From Citrifermentans bremense R1 (GTDB lineage: Bacteria; Desulfobacterota; Desulfuromonadia; Geobacterales; Geobacteraceae), in NCBI RefSeq assembly GCF_000426865.1, contig NZ_AUGE01000032.1:1-36258 (forward strand): 36,258 bases of DNA, given 5' to 3'. The notes beneath the pieces are model-generated. The model was not told the origin of the DNA. It searched no databases and worked only from the letters and a program-made list of their open reading frames with translations. Made by a program: the position numbers and the translations under genes. Positions 23,622 through 31,912 of the stretch are shown here, in pieces; within the stretch, counting starts at the first letter, position 1; every line of letters starts with the position of its first letter.

Positions 23622-24995
23622 ATGTACAACGGCAGGGTGATCATTTGCGACGACGAGGTCGAGATTCTCAGGTATCTGAGCAAGATTCTGACGGCCAAGG
23701 GGCTCGACTTGGAGGTATTCAGCTCCGGCACGTCGCTGATGAGCTACCTGGAAAATCACGGGGTCGACGCGGCGGACCTGCTGCTTTTGGACGTCAGGAT
23801 GCCGGATCTGGACGGGCTTGAAATACTGCAGCGGGTGAAGAAGATGAACCTCGAGGTCCCGGTGGTGATGATGACCGCCTATGCCTCAATCAACTCGGCC
23901 ATCGAGGCGATGAAGCTGGGCGCCTACGATTACGTCACCAAGCCTTTTCCCAAGGAGAAGATCTTCGGGATCCTGGAGAAGGTCCTGGAGCGCAAGGAAC
24001 TCCTGAAGGAAAACTCCGCGCTCAAGGACGAACTGGGCATCCCCTCCCCTTCCACTCCGCTCGTCTTCTCCTCCGAGAGCTTCAGGCGCGTTCACGAAAT
24101 GGCGATGCTGGTGGCGCAAAGCGAATCCAACGTCGTCATCCTGGGCGAGTCCGGCACCGGCAAGGAGCTAGTGGCTAGCCTGATCCATAACAACAGCCCG
24201 AGAGCCAAGGAGCGCTTTCTTACCATCAACTGCGCGGCGCTCTCGGACACACTTTTGGAAAGCCAGCTCTTCGGGCACGTGCGCGGTGCCTTCACCGGCG
24301 CGGTGAACGCCCAGAAGGGGCTACTCGACGCGGCCAACCACGGCACCCTGTTTCTGGACGAGGTGGGAGATATGAGCCCGGCAATCCAGGCGAAGCTGTT
24401 ACGCGTGCTGCAGGAGGGGGATTTCATACCAGTCGGCGACACCAAGGCGAGAAGCGTCGACATCAGGTTCGTGGCCGCGACCAACAAGGACCTGGAGGAA
24501 GAAGTGCGCCAGAAGCGCTTCAGGGAGGACCTCTACTTCCGCCTCAACGTGATTTCCCTGCACCTGCCGCCGCTTAGGGAGCGCGGTGCCGACATCGAGC
24601 TTTTGGCCCGGCACTTCCTGATCAAGTACGCCGCCCGCATGAAGCGAGAGATCACCGACTTCACCCGGGAGGCGATGCAGCTCCTCATCTCCTACAGCTG
24701 GCCCGGGAACATCAGGGAGTTGGAAAACGCCATCGAGCGCGCGGCCATCCTTACCCGCGGCCACACCATTACCGCAGAGACCCTGCCGGTCTGGCGCAAC
24801 CCGCAGCCGGCCGAGGCGAAGACGGGGGTGAGCCGGCTGGTCTCGCTGGAGACAGTGGAGCGCGAGCATATCCTGCACGTCCTCAAGGCCTCAGGGAACA
24901 ACAAAAGCCGCGCCGCCAAGATCCTCGAGATCGCCAGACGCACGCTGGACCGCAAGATCGAGGAATATGGCCTGGAAGACGGGGGCTCCCGCTGA
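23622..24995 (+). CDS. Sigma-54-dependent response regulator (NtrC family)
   Basis: This 457-residue regulator has three domains. The receiver (residues 1-120) has acceptor Asp57 in LLLLDVRMPDLDG and Lys in YVTKPFP. The AAA+ domain (about 145-370) has Walker A GESGTGKE at 175-182, the sigma-54 contact loop GAFTGA at 222-227 and Walker B GTLFLDEVGDMS. The C-terminal Fis-type HTH reads GNNKSRAAKILEIARRTLDRKI. It should activate RNA polymerase with sigma-54 at enhancer-bound sites. I chose the ATG at 23622 with AAAGGTG upstream over a GTG at 23613. The stop overlaps the kinase start by one base (TGATG), so the kinase is very likely its partner. Confidence 0.95.
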   Translation: MYNGRVIICDDEVEILRYLSKILTAKGLDLEVFSSGTSLMSYLENHGVDAADLLLLDVRMPDLDGLEILQRVKKMNLEVPVVMMTAYASINSAIEAMKLGAYDYVTKPFPKEKIFGILEKVLERKELLKENSALKDELGIPSPSTPLVFSSESFRRVHEMAMLVAQSESNVVILGESGTGKELVASLIHNNSPRAKERFLTINCAALSDTLLESQLFGHVRGAFTGAVNAQKGLLDAANHGTLFLDEVGDMSPAIQAKLLRVLQEGDFIPVGDTKARSVDIRFVAATNKDLEEEVRQKRFREDLYFRLNVISLHLPPLRERGADIELLARHFLIKYAARMKREITDFTREAMQLLISYSWPGNIRELENAIERAAILTRGHTITAETLPVWRNPQPAEAKTGVSRLVSLETVEREHILHVLKASGNNKSRAAKILEIARRTLDRKIEEYGLEDGGSR

Positions 24996-27013
24996 TGCTC
25001 AAGCGCTTTCCGATCAAGGCCAAGCTCACCTTCGGGGCGCTGGCGCCGCTTTTCGTCGCCTTCTTCATCTGCTCCCTGGCCGGCCTCTACATCATCAACG
25101 AGAAGATCGCGAGCCAGGCGCAGGAAAAGGTGCGCACCGACCTCAACTCCGCGCGCGAGGTCTACCGAAACGAGCTGGACCGGATCCGCGAGTTCATCGA
25201 TCTCACCGCAACCAACCCCTACAACTCCTCCTCCATCGTCGCCGGCGACCATGAAATCCAGGCGCTTTTGCGCCAGCGGCTCTACAAGAAACGGCTCGAC
25301 ATCCTGACCGCCGTGGACGCGAAGGGGCGGGTATTGTATCGCGCCCACACCCCGAGCCTTGCCGGCGACCTGCAAAAGAGCTATTTCGTGCAGCAGGCGC
25401 TGAAAGGGGTGGCGGTAACGGGGACGGCGCTTATGGGCGAGCAGGAACTGGCCCGGGAGGGTGTGGCGCTATCCAGTCGCGCCACCATTCCGCTGGTCTC
25501 CACGCCGCATGCCCGTCCGCGCAACGACACGATCGAAAAAACGGGTATGGCAATGGTCTCCGCAGCCCCCTTGAGAAACCATGCCGGACAGGTCATAGGC
25601 GCCCTGTACGGCGCGGTCCTGCTCAACAACAACAACGCCCTGGTCGACAAGATCAAGGAGATCGTGTACGAGGGGGTGCAGTTCAACGGCACGGACGTGG
25701 GAAGCGCCACCATCTTTTTGGGCGACGCCCGCATCGCCACCAACGTCCGCCTCGCCGACGGCGCCCGCGCCATCGGGACCAGGGTATCCGAAGAGGTGTA
25801 CCAGCGGGTGATCGTGGAGAAAAAGAAGTGGATCCGGCGCGCCTTCGTGGTGAACGACTGGTACTTCACCGCCTATGAACCGATCCTGGATCTGCGGGGA
25901 AGGGCGATCGGCTCGCTCTACGTGGGGATGCTGGAGAAGCCTTACACCCACATGCAAAAAAGCGTCAACTCGATCCTGTACATGGTGCTTTTCGTCACCT
26001 CCCTGATCGGGCTGGCGGTCTCCGGCTTCATCGCCACCCTCCTCGCCCGTCCCATCAAGGAATTGGAGAAGCTGGCGCACCGGGTGGCGCGCGGGGAGCG
26101 CAACCTGCAGATGGAGGTACACACGAAGGACGAGGTCGGGGACCTGGCCGACGCTTTCAACCTGATGACCAGGGCGCTGAGCCGCCAAGAGGCCGAGATA
26201 GGCCTCTTGCACCGCGCGCTGGAGCTGAAGGTGGAGGAGCGAACGGCGCAACTCTCCGACAAGAACCGCCTGCTTTTGCAGACCCAGGCGGACCTGGCCC
26301 GCGCCGAAAAGCTTGCCGACCTGGGGATCGTCGCCGCCGGCGTGGCCCACGAGATCAACACCCCGCTCGCCATCATCCGAGGCAACGCCGAGGTGCTGGA
26401 GATGTGCCTCCCCCCGGAACATCCCAACCACGAGGAGGTCGAGATCATCAGCATGCAGACCGAGCGCATGGCGAAGATCGTCGGCAACCTGCTCACCTTC
26501 GCGCGCCAGAAATCCCTGAACCAGAGGGAGTTCATGGTGCACGAGATCCTGGACGACATCGTGGCGCAGATCAGGCACCAGGTTCCCATGGACGCCATCT
26601 CGGTGCAGTGGGAATACGACATGAGCCTGGGGGCTGTAACCGGGGATACCGACCAGCTGCGGCAGGTCTTCAGCAACATCATCCTGAACGCGGTGCAGGC
26701 GATGCTTCCCGGGGGGGGGACCCTCAGGCTCACCACCCGGCCGCACGGCCCGGGCAACGGCTGCGAAGTGGAGATCCGCGACACCGGCAAAGGGATCCCT
26801 GCCGAGCATCTGGAAAAGATCTTCACCCCGTTTTTCACTACCAGGGACAGCGGCACCGGGCTCGGCCTCTCCGTTTCCTACGGCATCATCAGGGACCACG
26901 GCGGCGACATCCAGGTTTCCAGCACGCCGGAAGCCGGTACCTGCTTCAAGATCGTCTTGCCCGGGGAAACGGAATCGGGACAGGAAACGCCGAAAAACGG
27001 CGAAGATCTTTAA
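24995..27013 (+). CDS. Cache-domain sensor histidine kinase
   Basis: This 672-residue inner-membrane kinase has a first membrane segment at about 13-35 and a large periplasmic sensor region (about 36-320) that looks like a double Cache domain (VDAKGRVLYRAHTPSLAGD; later NDWYFTAYEPILDLRGRAIGSLYVGM). A second membrane segment (about 322-345), HAMP (RPIKELEKLAHRVARGE), a coiled coil, HisKA with H452 in GVAHEINTPLAI and ATPase boxes (NIILNAVQAM, RDTGKGIP, FTPFFTTRDSGTGLGLSVSYG) follow. It overlaps the regulator gene by one base and is followed at 31 bp by bacteriohemerythrin. Cache domains usually bind small ligands such as carboxylates or amino acids; the ligand here is not known. Confidence 0.94.
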   Translation: MLKRFPIKAKLTFGALAPLFVAFFICSLAGLYIINEKIASQAQEKVRTDLNSAREVYRNELDRIREFIDLTATNPYNSSSIVAGDHEIQALLRQRLYKKRLDILTAVDAKGRVLYRAHTPSLAGDLQKSYFVQQALKGVAVTGTALMGEQELAREGVALSSRATIPLVSTPHARPRNDTIEKTGMAMVSAAPLRNHAGQVIGALYGAVLLNNNNALVDKIKEIVYEGVQFNGTDVGSATIFLGDARIATNVRLADGARAIGTRVSEEVYQRVIVEKKKWIRRAFVVNDWYFTAYEPILDLRGRAIGSLYVGMLEKPYTHMQKSVNSILYMVLFVTSLIGLAVSGFIATLLARPIKELEKLAHRVARGERNLQMEVHTKDEVGDLADAFNLMTRALSRQEAEIGLLHRALELKVEERTAQLSDKNRLLLQTQADLARAEKLADLGIVAAGVAHEINTPLAIIRGNAEVLEMCLPPEHPNHEEVEIISMQTERMAKIVGNLLTFARQKSLNQREFMVHEILDDIVAQIRHQVPMDAISVQWEYDMSLGAVTGDTDQLRQVFSNIILNAVQAMLPGGGTLRLTTRPHGPGNGCEVEIRDTGKGIPAEHLEKIFTPFFTTRDSGTGLGLSVSYGIIRDHGGDIQVSSTPEAGTCFKIVLPGETESGQETPKNGEDL

Positions 27014-27044
27014 AGTAAAACTTCCATTTCACAGGAGCAAATAC

Positions 27045-27449
27045 ATGAGTATGCAGTGGACCAGCGACCTGGCGACAGGAGTAGCGCAGATAGATGACCA
27101 GCATAAGGAGATTTTCGCCAGGTTCGACCGTCTGTTCAACGCCTGCAGCGAGGGTAAAGGGAAAGAAGAGGTGCTGCGGCTGCTGCTGTTCCTGCAGGAT
27201 TACGTGAAGGAGCACTTCTCGGCAGAGGAGCGGCTGCAACTGCGCGAGGCCTACCCTGAGTACGCGGAGCACAAGGCGCAGCATGCAAGCTTCATAGCCG
27301 AGGTGGAGCGCCTGGCGCGCGAATTCGCGGCAGAGGGGGCGACGCTGCCGCTGGTGATCAAGACCAACAAGACCCTCTCCTCGTGGCTGATGCGTCACAT
27401 CAGCAATACCGACATGGCGTTCGCGGGGTACCTGCGCTCACAAGCCTGA
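27045..27449 (+). CDS. Bacteriohemerythrin
   Basis: This is a 134-residue single-domain hemerythrin. All seven di-iron ligands are in place: H20 (DDQHKEIF), H57 and E61 (EHFSAEE), H76 and H80 (EHKAQH), and H118 and D123 (RHISNTD). Family members bind O2 reversibly and serve in O2 storage, delivery or sensing. CAGGAGC precedes the ATG. The gene is 31 bp after the sensor kinase gene with no terminator between, so it is cotranscribed with the sigma-54 two-component system. This suggests the operon deals with oxygen or iron-redox status, by inference from context. Confidence 0.95.
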   Translation: MSMQWTSDLATGVAQIDDQHKEIFARFDRLFNACSEGKGKEEVLRLLLFLQDYVKEHFSAEERLQLREAYPEYAEHKAQHASFIAEVERLAREFAAEGATLPLVIKTNKTLSSWLMRHISNTDMAFAGYLRSQA

Positions 27450-27490
27450 GGCTTGAAGCCCGGCGCAGCAAAGGCGAGGAAGGAGAATGA

Positions 27491-27523
27491 AAAAAGGGAG
27501 TCGCCTGTGGCGTCTCCCTTTTT
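27491..27523. terminator. Bidirectional terminator between bacteriohemerythrin and the unknown leftward gene
   Basis: AAAAAGGGAG-T-CGCC, loop TGT, GGCG-T-CTCCCTTTTT. A and T runs on the two sides make it usable on both strands. Confidence 0.9.
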
Positions 27524-27530
27524 CGCTATA

Positions 27531-28472
27531 TCATGCCTGCGGCGGCTTGGGGCCGGCGGGCTGGTCGGGCTTGCGCTGGCCGTCCTTGCCTCCCTGCCGG
27601 AACGGCTTTCTGTTCCTGGAGCGGCTGCGCACCCGTTCTCCGGGAGCGGCCTGTTTCGCCTGGCCTTGCCCGGGCTGTCTCACCTGGGCTTGCGCTGCCG
27701 GTCTTGCCTGGGGCTGCCCTGCGACTCTCGCCTGGGTCTGCCCTCCCTGTTTTGCCTGGGGTTGTCCCTTCTGCCCAACCTTTTGGGGCTGTTCCCTGGG
27801 GGCGGGTTCCGGGCGGTTCGGGGACTTCAACCGCGCTATCAGATCCTTGGCCCAGTCCACGTCGCCGTCGCAGCATTCCTTCGCTACGTACTGCAGGTCC
27901 TCAGGGGTCGTTTTCGTGGACTTGATCCGGACCAGGTTCTCGATAAGGTCGCGCGACCAGTAGTACTCACGGATGTACTTCTTGCCGTCGATCTCCTCGT
28001 AGCTGTAGTCCGTGCAGGGGACCACGCTTTTGAGCCACTGCGTCGAGACCTTGAGGCGCGTCGCGGCGGCATCCTGCTCATGGTGGTCGTGGTCCTGCTT
28101 TTTACGCAGCACCGTGCCCGCAGCGGGCTGATCCTGCGCCGGCGCTTCATTCTGCAGCATCCGGTCGAGGCAGAGCGCCAGGTCCTCCAGGGCCTCGTCA
28201 GGGAGGCACGAAAGCCCGATCTCCGAGCGGTAGACCACGCCGGGGTGATCGACACTGTAGCTCACTGTCGGCTCACTCTCCCCTTCCTGCTGGCCGACGC
28301 TCACTTCGAGTCCGAACGCGGAGTCCGACAGTAACTCGGCCAGGTCCTCCTCCACATCGTCAAGGATGATCCGGGCGATGCTCTCCTTGAGAGGGCCTTC
28401 GTCCACCCTGAAGTAGGCATGGCCGTGCAGTTGGGCTAGTTGAGAGGTTACGTTATGCAGTTGTGGTGTCAT
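27531..28472 (-). CDS. Unknown protein with Gln/Ala/Arg-rich repeat tail
   Basis: This 313-residue protein is not recognised. The first ~110 residues are acidic (ARIILDDVEEDLAELLSDSA; LPDEALEDLALCLDRML). Residues 115-140 are a charged linker (KKQDHDHHEQD). A second ordered block follows (about 140-222; STQWLKSVVPCTDYSYEEIDGKKYIREYYWSRDLIENLVR, then DLQYVAKECCDGDVDWAKDLIARL). The tail from about 225 is disordered with repeated GQ-x-QA(R/K) units and ends in a basic stretch (RVRSRSRNRKPFRQGGK). There is no signal peptide or membrane segment. The basic repeat tail suggests RNA or DNA binding, an inference only. The ATG at 28472 has only a weak ribosome site. It is convergent with the bacteriohemerythrin gene. 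Confidence 0.7.
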   Translation of the reverse strand: MTPQLHNVTSQLAQLHGHAYFRVDEGPLKESIARIILDDVEEDLAELLSDSAFGLEVSVGQQEGESEPTVSYSVDHPGVVYRSEIGLSCLPDEALEDLALCLDRMLQNEAPAQDQPAAGTVLRKKQDHDHHEQDAAATRLKVSTQWLKSVVPCTDYSYEEIDGKKYIREYYWSRDLIENLVRIKSTKTTPEDLQYVAKECCDGDVDWAKDLIARLKSPNRPEPAPREQPQKVGQKGQPQAKQGGQTQARVAGQPQARPAAQAQVRQPGQGQAKQAAPGERVRSRSRNRKPFRQGGKDGQRKPDQPAGPKPPQA

Positions 28473-28722
28473 GAGTTACCCGTTTTTGTTGCCATTCTTT
28501 TTTTTGAATTTCGATCTGTGCCAACAGATGGGCCGGTTGATCCAGGTTGGCGACCACATACCCTAGCACAAGCAGGCCTCAAACGCATACATCATTTTCT
28601 AGGAGCCTTGCAGCGGCAACGACTTCTCTGTCTCATGCTGCTCGACGCGCGCCTCCAAGCCGGAAGGCTCGTGATGATACGGCGGCCGTCTGCCTCGCTG
28701 AAACCGCAAAACCAAAAACAGG
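28473..28722. other. Intergenic region upstream of the unknown leftward gene
   Basis: No gene is supported. On the minus strand a TTGGCAC motif (near 28522) precedes the gene by about 50 bp, but it lacks the TTGCA box of a sigma-54 promoter. No terminator is seen other than the one at 28723-28752. Confidence 0.4.
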
Positions 28723-28752
28723 AAAAAAATGGGAGCCGTTTGGGCTCCCATT
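28723..28752 (-). terminator. Rho-independent terminator, leftward
   Basis: AATGGGAGCC, loop, GGCTCCCATT; read on the minus strand the stem is followed by seven T. A small second hairpin (TCGCC-TTGC-GGCGA, 28752-28765) lies just before it. It ends leftward transcription from the receiver gene at 29031-29390 or from an RNA within 28766-29030. Confidence 0.85.
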
Positions 28753-28837
28753 CGCCTTGCGGCGAAGATTCTTCCTAAAGAAAACTTGTGGCCCCCAACT
28801 GATACAGGCCACCCAACGGCTTAGATCCACTCCTTGT

Positions 28838-29026
28838 CGACTACGTCATTCCATCAGCAAACATACCATCGCATCGCTCATAGCATCAGAAAAAAAGATC
28901 ACATACAAATGATTGCATCCATCACACAGCATCGCATAGCATCACATGCAGAGAAACCACATACAAGCAAGAACATAACAAGTCAATTCACATCACATAG
29001 CAGTCAAAGAACACGCTGATTGCAAT
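28838..29026. repeat. CA/GCATC-rich degenerate repeat stretch
   Basis: The stretch has repeated words GCATCGC, ATAGCATCA, CATCACA and ACATACAA (e.g. CACAGCATCGCATAGCATCA). On the minus strand it reads TGATGCTATGCGATG-type repeats. Base composition is more AT-rich than the flanking genes. No ribosome site or plausible protein is present. It lies between a receiver gene and a leftward terminator, so it would be the 3' untranslated region of that gene or a separate small RNA. Confidence 0.55.
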
Positions 29027-29030
29027 CCAA

Positions 29031-29390
29031 CTAACTGGCGCACAACTCTTCGTACAACTGGGACGGCAGAAACGGCTTTCTTAGCAGGCTGCTCCGACCG
29101 GTACGGAGTTCGGCAGGGGGGGTCTCGTATTTCGAGAAACCGCCACTGCAAAAGACGATCCGGGAAGAGTGGGCGAATTCACGGATCTCGCGTGCGGCCT
29201 CCACTCCGGTCTTCAGGGGCATGTCGATGTCCATGATGGTGACGTCGGGCCGGTGTGCGCGGAACTTTTCCACAGCCTCGATGCCGTTAGCGGCCTCGGC
29301 AACGATGGTGTGCCCTTGCTTTTCGATCATGTGACGGAGCATCACTCTTATGTCCTCTACATCGTCTACGATCAGAACCCTTCGTTTCAT
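29031..29390 (-). CDS. Single-domain response regulator (CheY-like receiver)
   Basis: This is a 119-residue receiver domain with no output domain. MKRRVLIVDDVEDIRVML carries the acidic pair, D54 in VTIMDIDMP is the acceptor, Ser in IVFCSGGFSK stands at the conserved Thr/Ser site and Lys in LLRKPFLPSQL is present. The start is the ATG at 29390 with GAGGTG upstream; a longer frame to 29426 adds residues without homology. It probably acts as a phosphorelay or motor/protein-interaction partner. No kinase is adjacent. Confidence 0.9.
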   Translation of the reverse strand: MKRRVLIVDDVEDIRVMLRHMIEKQGHTIVAEAANGIEAVEKFRAHRPDVTIMDIDMPLKTGVEAAREIREFAHSSRIVFCSGGFSKYETPPAELRTGRSSLLRKPFLPSQLYEELCAS

Positions 29391-29864
29391 ATCACACCTC
29401 ATTGCATTGGAAACTTGGCTCGGCACCTCAACCCGCGATGCTCCACTACCTGCTTAAGGCATGCCCAAACCCCTAGTTTCGCGTTCTTTCCGACAAGCAG
29501 AAGAGTTAAGATTGGTTTTATTAAAGAGTCGGTACAGGCTCAGCTTCCGAACGTACCGCAATTATTCAGGTTATGCAGTGGGTCTCGCCCACTATTAAAT
29601 TCTCCAGACCCGGCCGGCACATGCCGACATAACGGCACCTGTATCGCACTCAGTCGTGCGCACACCGGCCACTGTAACAAGGGGAGCCACTCAGTCATTT
29701 GACGGGAATTTTAACGTAACCAACGTGAAATGGCGGAAATCAAGGTATCGTTGCGGTTTGGGGTGCTGAAGGGTTACTTGATTTTGAAGTGCTGACGACT
29801 AGAATTTGCAAGGTTTTACAAAGCACCGGCTCCTGAAGATACCAGGAACCACAAGGAGGATGTC
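29391..29864. other. Intergenic region between the receiver gene and the DUF2007 gene
   Basis: About 470 bp without a supported gene. It contains a hairpin AGTGGG-TCTCG-CCCACT (29577-29593), a short CGCAC/GTGCG stem near 29655 and the promoter listed at 29778-29805. No riboswitch or known RNA was recognised. Confidence 0.45.
29778..29805 (+). promoter_or_regulatory. Promoter of the DUF2007 gene
   Basis: TTGATT (29778-29783), 16 bp, TAGAAT (29800-29805, five of six consensus bases). The leader would be about 55 nt. Confidence 0.45.
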
Positions 29865-30050
29865 ATGGTGAGGTTCTACAACCCGAAAGATGAAGCTGAT
29901 CTGGCACGCGTGGAGGCGATTCTCAGCAAAGGAGGGATCGAGTATTTTCTGGGTGAAGCAAAGGCAGGGGCCGCCAGGGAAATAGAGGTGGCAGAAGAGG
30001 ATGTGCCTAAAGCAGAGGAATTGATGCTGCAGGATAAAACAGGTAAGTAA
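29865..30050 (+). CDS. DUF2007-type small protein
   Basis: This 61-residue protein reads MVRFYNPKDEADLARVEAILSKGGIEYFLG, then EIEVAEEDVPKAEELM. The beta-alpha pattern and the positions of the Gly-Ile pair and of the VAEEDVPKA helix fit DUF2007, a short ferredoxin-like fold named putative prokaryotic signal-transducing protein. The function is unknown. AAGGAGG precedes the ATG. Its stop is three bases from the stop of the convergent PNPOx-like gene. Confidence 0.7.
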   Translation: MVRFYNPKDEADLARVEAILSKGGIEYFLGEAKAGAAREIEVAEEDVPKAEELMLQDKTGK

Positions 30051-30053
30051 GCG

Positions 30054-30449
30054 CTACCCCAGGGGGCGGTCCGAGTGGGCATCGGCCGTAAAGGCCATTA
30101 CTTTCTCCACCCGGATCTCCAGCCTCCACTGTACTTGGGGGAGACCCGCAGGCTCAAGTTCGGGCGCATAGCCGTTCAGCACCGCAGTGTCCACCGTCTT
30201 TTCCACTCGCCCCAGGAACTGAAACCCGTTTCCGGTAACCGGGTCGGCGATGGCGACCGCCACGCTGGCATTTTCATCCAGATTCTTCAGGCTGGTCTGG
30301 CAGAACCACGACTCGAACACCAACCTGTCCGGTTCCATGATGGTGATGCCCCGACCCGCTGCCAGGTGCGGATTCCCTTCGGCATCGGCAGTAGCCACAA
30401 AGGCATGCCCGACCCTATCTACGAAATGCCTGATCTCTTCGTTAATCAT
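30054..30449 (-). CDS. Pyridoxamine 5'-phosphate oxidase-fold (flavin-binding) protein
   Basis: This 131-residue protein belongs to the split-barrel FMN-binding superfamily. It begins MINEEIRHFVDRVGHAFVATADAEGNPHLAAG, the first two strands of the fold. It continues with MEPDRLVFESWFCQTSLKNLDENASVAVAIADP and GNGFQFLGRVEKT. It is shorter than true PdxH (about 200 residues) and is probably an F420- or flavin-dependent reductase relative or heme-binding homologue. The start at 30449 is fixed by AAAGGAGGTATG; a longer frame upstream has no such support. Confidence 0.85.
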   Translation of the reverse strand: MINEEIRHFVDRVGHAFVATADAEGNPHLAAGRGITIMEPDRLVFESWFCQTSLKNLDENASVAVAIADPVTGNGFQFLGRVEKTVDTAVLNGYAPELEPAGLPQVQWRLEIRVEKVMAFTADAHSDRPLG

Positions 30450-30821
30450 GTAGACATACCTCCTTTTACCAATGCGGACCAGCCTCCGGTGCCACCGAAC
30501 CCGAATCGGCACCCTTCGGGAAGGATGCGCGCTGTTGGACATGCGGTACCAACTATTTCGAGCGGCAGCGGGTTGTTTCAAGCGGATCTTCCTGCCTCGC
30601 ATTCCATTTCCCCTTTCGGAGCTACGACGGTCTTCGGCGTGCCAAACTCCGATACCACCTGCGGAAATCAAACCGAGAAACCTGCATCGGCAAACACGAA
30701 GCTGTCTTTTTTGAGCGTGCCCTTGATTTAACCAGGCGTCAGCACTAGCTTCTTGTAGCACTGAGTAAAAATTAGTCAAGACGCTGGGGTTTGGGGATTT
30801 GGAGCCGGCCAGGGAGACGCG
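30450..30821. other. Divergent intergenic region before the rhomboid gene
   Basis: No gene is supported. Open frames here lack ribosome sites and family motifs, and no convincing promoter pair or hairpin was found. Confidence 0.4.
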
Positions 30822-31904
30822 ATGCAGAGTGAAGTACAGGGTTCGATGGGGAGCGACGAGGGAGGCTTTGCCAAGAAGACGGCGCCGCTACCCCCGGAAT
30901 CCGCTTTCCAGGTGACTCTGGAGGAAGGATCTGACATACTTGCCGCCATGAAAAACGAGCAGGAAGAAAACTCGGAGAGTATGGAAGAGTGGGTGGCGGT
31001 GCCGCCGGCCAAGGTGGAAGCCCAGGCCGGGACGCATCTTGCGCAGCGGCGCGCTCGGCTTTGGGCTCTGGTGCTGGAAGCGCGCTACATCGAAAACCGG
31101 GTCGAGCCCGGGGGGGGAGGATGGCAAGTACTGGTCCCCCACTCGCGGTTGGAGGACGCCTGCCGCGAACTGCGACTTTACGTCGACGAGAACCGCAACT
31201 GGCCGCCTTTCCTGCCGCCGGTCCGCCCGATGGCTAAAAACACGCTCCCCACCCTGTGCATACTGCTGCTGCTCGCCACCTTCCACAACCTGACCAACCT
31301 CGACCTGACCCTGATGGGGCGCCAACCTGTGGACTGGGGCGAGATAGGCAGCGCTCACACCAGCGCCATCATGCGTGGCGAGTGGTGGCGAGTAATCACC
31401 GCGCTCACCCTGCACGCGGACGCACTGCACCTCATGAGCAACCTCGCCATCGGCGGGTTCTTCGTCGTCTACCTCTGCCGTGACCTCGGCTCAGGGCTCG
31501 CCTGGACCCTGCTTCTGGCCTCAGGGGCCTGCGGCAACCTCGCCAACGCCTACATTCAGCTCCCAAGCCACAATTCGGTCGGTTCCTCCACCGCGGTTTT
31601 CGGGGCGGTGGGCATCCTGGGCGCAATTTCCATGATGCGTTACCGGCACCACCTGCGTAGGCGCTGGCCATTGCCGGTCGCTGCGGCGCTCGCGCTGCTG
31701 GTGCTTCTGGGGACTGAAGGGGAGCGCACCGACCTCGGTGCGCACCTCTTCGGCTTTTGCTTCGGCTCGTTATTCGGCGTGGTGGCGGAACTCCTGGTGG
31801 GATATCTGGGGCAGCCGAAGTTGCTGGTCAACGCGCTCCTCGCGCTGGCCAGCGCCTCGGTAGTCGTCGCCGCCTGGATGTCGGCGCTTAGTTCTCTGGG
31901 GTAG
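30822..31904 (+). CDS. Rhomboid family intramembrane serine protease
   Basis: This 360-residue membrane protein has a soluble N-terminal region of about 135 residues and six or seven membrane segments. The catalytic Ser is in GSSTAVFGAVG (S256, GxS form) and the catalytic His in GAHLFGFCFG (H308). The L1-loop-like segment is GEWWRVITALTLHADALHLMSN, with the HxxxN motif of rhomboids. These proteases cut within or next to membrane helices of other proteins. The start at 30822 has AGGGAG upstream, but ATGs at residues 43 and 54 are also possible. It is convergent with the next gene, 8 bp apart, and no terminator is visible. Confidence 0.88.
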   Translation: MQSEVQGSMGSDEGGFAKKTAPLPPESAFQVTLEEGSDILAAMKNEQEENSESMEEWVAVPPAKVEAQAGTHLAQRRARLWALVLEARYIENRVEPGGGGWQVLVPHSRLEDACRELRLYVDENRNWPPFLPPVRPMAKNTLPTLCILLLLATFHNLTNLDLTLMGRQPVDWGEIGSAHTSAIMRGEWWRVITALTLHADALHLMSNLAIGGFFVVYLCRDLGSGLAWTLLLASGACGNLANAYIQLPSHNSVGSSTAVFGAVGILGAISMMRYRHHLRRRWPLPVAAALALLVLLGTEGERTDLGAHLFGFCFGSLFGVVAELLVGYLGQPKLLVNALLALASASVVVAAWMSALSSLG

Positions 31905-31912
31905 CACCTGGA

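Noticed and set aside
25469-26899. 476-codon leftward frame opposite the Cache kinase
   Set aside because: Antisense shadow; the kinase motifs on the + strand are complete.
28515-28535. Sigma-54 promoter (TTGGCAC) upstream of the unknown leftward gene
   Set aside because: The downstream TTGCA-type box at the required spacing is missing.
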